A stretch of 64,000 nt of DNA. It comes from JANNNF01 sp963772935 (GTDB lineage Bacteria; Pseudomonadota; Alphaproteobacteria; Rhodobacterales; Rhodobacteraceae). Position 1 is the stretch's first letter. The number at the start of each line of letters is the position of its first letter. The stretch covers positions 806,001-870,000 of the forward strand of contig CAVYZK010000009.1 in the NCBI GenBank assembly GCA_963772935.1, given 5' to 3'. The notes under the pieces are model-generated. The model did not search any database. It saw only the letters and a list, made by a program, of their open reading frames with translations, and was not told the DNA's origin. Below are positions 62,492-64,000 of this stretch, piece after piece. Position numbers and translations under genes: made by a program.

Positions 62492-64000
62492 TTAACGCTT
62501 GCCAAACAGACTGCCCAGCACACCCCGCACAATCGCCTGCCCTGATTTGGTGCCAAGCTGGCGGGCAAAGCTTTTGGCAAAGGTCTCGCCAATCGAATCG
62601 GACCGGCTGCCAGAACTGGTGCTGCGCTTTCTTGGGGGCCTCATAGCCATCGCCGTTGTAGCGGCGGCCGTGCTGAAACTCGCGGTCCGCCTGTTTCTGG
62701 TCGGCTTCGGCCTGTTTGTCCCGGGCGGCTTTGGCCTCGGCGGCCTCTGCCTCCCGTGCCGATGTATCGGCCCGGGCGCGCAGCCGTTCGTAGGCAGAAT
62801 CTCGGTCCACCACGCGGTCATATTTACCGGCCACCGGCGACGCCGCCATGACGGCCGCGCGTTCTGCCGCTGTGACTGGCCCGATCTGGCTGGACGGTGG
62901 GCGCACCAAGGTGCGCTCTACAATTCCCGGAACGCCTTTCAGCTCCAGAAACGAGGTCACAGCCTCCCCTGTGCCCACATCGCGGATCGCGTCCTCGGTC
63001 GCAAAGCGCGGGTTGGCGCGGTAGGTTTCGGACGCCATCCGCAGGTCTTTCTGGTCTTTGGCGGTAAAGGCGCGCAAGGCGTGCTGCACCCGGTTACCAA
63101 GCTGGCCCAGAATGTTTTCCGGCACATCCGCCGGGTTCTGGGTGATGAAATACACCCCAACCCCCTTGGACCGGATCAACCGCGCCACTTGTTCCACCTT
63201 GGCCACCAGCGCCTTTGGGGCGTCGTTGAACAGCAGATGCGCCTCGTCAAAAAAGAACACCAGCTTGGGTTTGTCGGGGTCGCCCACCTCGGGCAGGGTC
63301 TCGAACAGTTCCGACAACAGCCACAACAGGAACGTCGCGTACAGCCGCGGGCTGTTCATCAGCTTGTCGGCGGCCAGAATGTTGATCCGCCCTGCCCCCG
63401 TGGCATCGCACAGCATCAGGTCGGCCAGATCCAGCGCGGGTTCGCCAAACAACTGCGCTCCGCCCTCATTCTCCAGCACCAGCAGGCGGCGCTGAATGGC
63501 CCCGATGGAGGCGGTGGCGACAAGGCCGTAGCGGGTGGAAATCGTATCGGCATTTTCACCGATGAACACCAGCAGGGCCTGCAAATCCTTCAGGTCCAGC
63601 AGCGGCAGTTGTTCTTCATCCGCCAGTCGGAAGGCCACGTTCAAGACACCTTCCTGCGGGTCGGTCAGTTCCAGCAGGCGCGACAGCAGCAGCGGCCCCA
63701 TTTCCGCGACGGTCGCCCGCACCGGGTGGCCCTGCGACCCAAACATATCCCAGAACACCACCGGAAAGGCGCGGTAGACCAGATCAAGCCCGATGGTGGC
63801 GGCGCGTTTCATGAAGGGTTCATGCAGCTTGCCCGTGGCAGACCCCGCCATGCACAAGCCCGCCAGATCGCCCTTCACATCGGACAGGAACACCGGCACG
63901 CCTGCCGCCGAAAACCCTTCGGCCAGCACTTGCAGCGTCACCGTCTTGCCGGTGCCCGTGGCCCCCGCGATCAACCCGTGCCGGTTGCCATAGCGCAAAA
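62492..64000 (-). CDS. HerA-like ATPase, DUF853 family (5' end off the right edge), one frameshift
   Basis: About 502 residues are visible. The first visible segment LRYGNRHGLIAGATGTGKTVTLQ holds Walker A, and KLVFFFDEAHLLF holds Walker B. ITQNPADVPENILGQLGNRVQHALRAF is the sensor/arginine region. An extra base near 62627 hides the proper C-terminus (RSTSSGSRSDSIGETFAKSFARQLGTKSGQAIVRGVLGSLFGKR). The family usually starts about 20 residues before this point, so only a short N-terminus is missing. It is thought to act as a DNA- or protein-translocating ATPase; the biological role is unclear. Confidence 0.88.

Overview
This looks like one contiguous chromosomal segment of a high-GC alphaproteobacterium of the Rhodobacteraceae/Paracoccaceae type (Rhodobacter, Tabrizicola, Gemmobacter and relatives). 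The evidence is the gph|glmU-glmS and xerD/aroK-aroB neighbourhoods, dense ATGA/TGATG-coupled operons, sugar-acid dehydratase catabolism and strongly GC-rich third codon positions. I saw no tRNA, rRNA, CRISPR array, insertion sequence or prophage. No gene-free stretch exceeds 300 bases.

Layout. 1-5.6 kb: a phosphatase cut by the left edge, then glmU, glmS, a PPOX-fold flavoprotein, an AlkD-like protein and a lipoprotein. 5.7-7.1 kb: moaA, hemP and a 44-residue ORF. 7.2-16 kb: a galactose/arabinose-type operon (chvE-gguA-gguB-gguC/araD1-arabinonate dehydratase-sugar dehydrogenase) with a divergent LysR gene, the arrangement of Agrobacterium gbpR-chvE. 16-18.3 kb: a hydroxylysine-kinase-like phosphotransferase and a class III PLP enzyme. 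18.3-30.1 kb: an L-fucose-type regulon with two divergent arms (ATPase-fucU-rbsK-fuconate dehydratase; binding protein-permeases-second fucU-aldo/keto reductase), a FadR-type GntR repressor and a UxaA-family dehydratase. A perfect palindrome occurs at two of its promoters.

30.2-40.1 kb: an operon matching the aerobic 2-aminobenzoyl-CoA (anthranilate) pathway, with a divergent SDR and a kynureninase-like enzyme, which suggests a tryptophan/kynurenine-to-anthranilate-CoA route. 40.1-47.5 kb: an eight-gene coupled operon (ABC importer, cytosine-deaminase-like amidohydrolase, GlcD-type FAD oxidase, two flavodoxin-fold quinone reductases, creatininase-family hydrolase) whose substrate I cannot name. 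47.7-55.4 kb: a RidA gene, a complete seven-gene Nit1C cluster (nitrilase, radical SAM, GNAT, AIR-synthase-like, flavoprotein and two small conserved proteins; linked to nitrogen starvation and cyanide assimilation) and a divergent MocR regulator. 55.5-64 kb: aroB, aroK, two conserved proteins, xerD, a CBS/CorC protein lacking most of its membrane domain, a CAP-RTX protein and a HerA-like ATPase cut by the right edge.

Data quality. About 27 single-base indels, mostly insertions, interrupt roughly 19 otherwise normal genes; each can be restored by a one-base change and the downstream family signature then resumes. They cluster at 1-13 kb and 31-55 kb, while 13-31 kb is clean. I treat them as probable consensus errors and give each such gene its full repaired span.
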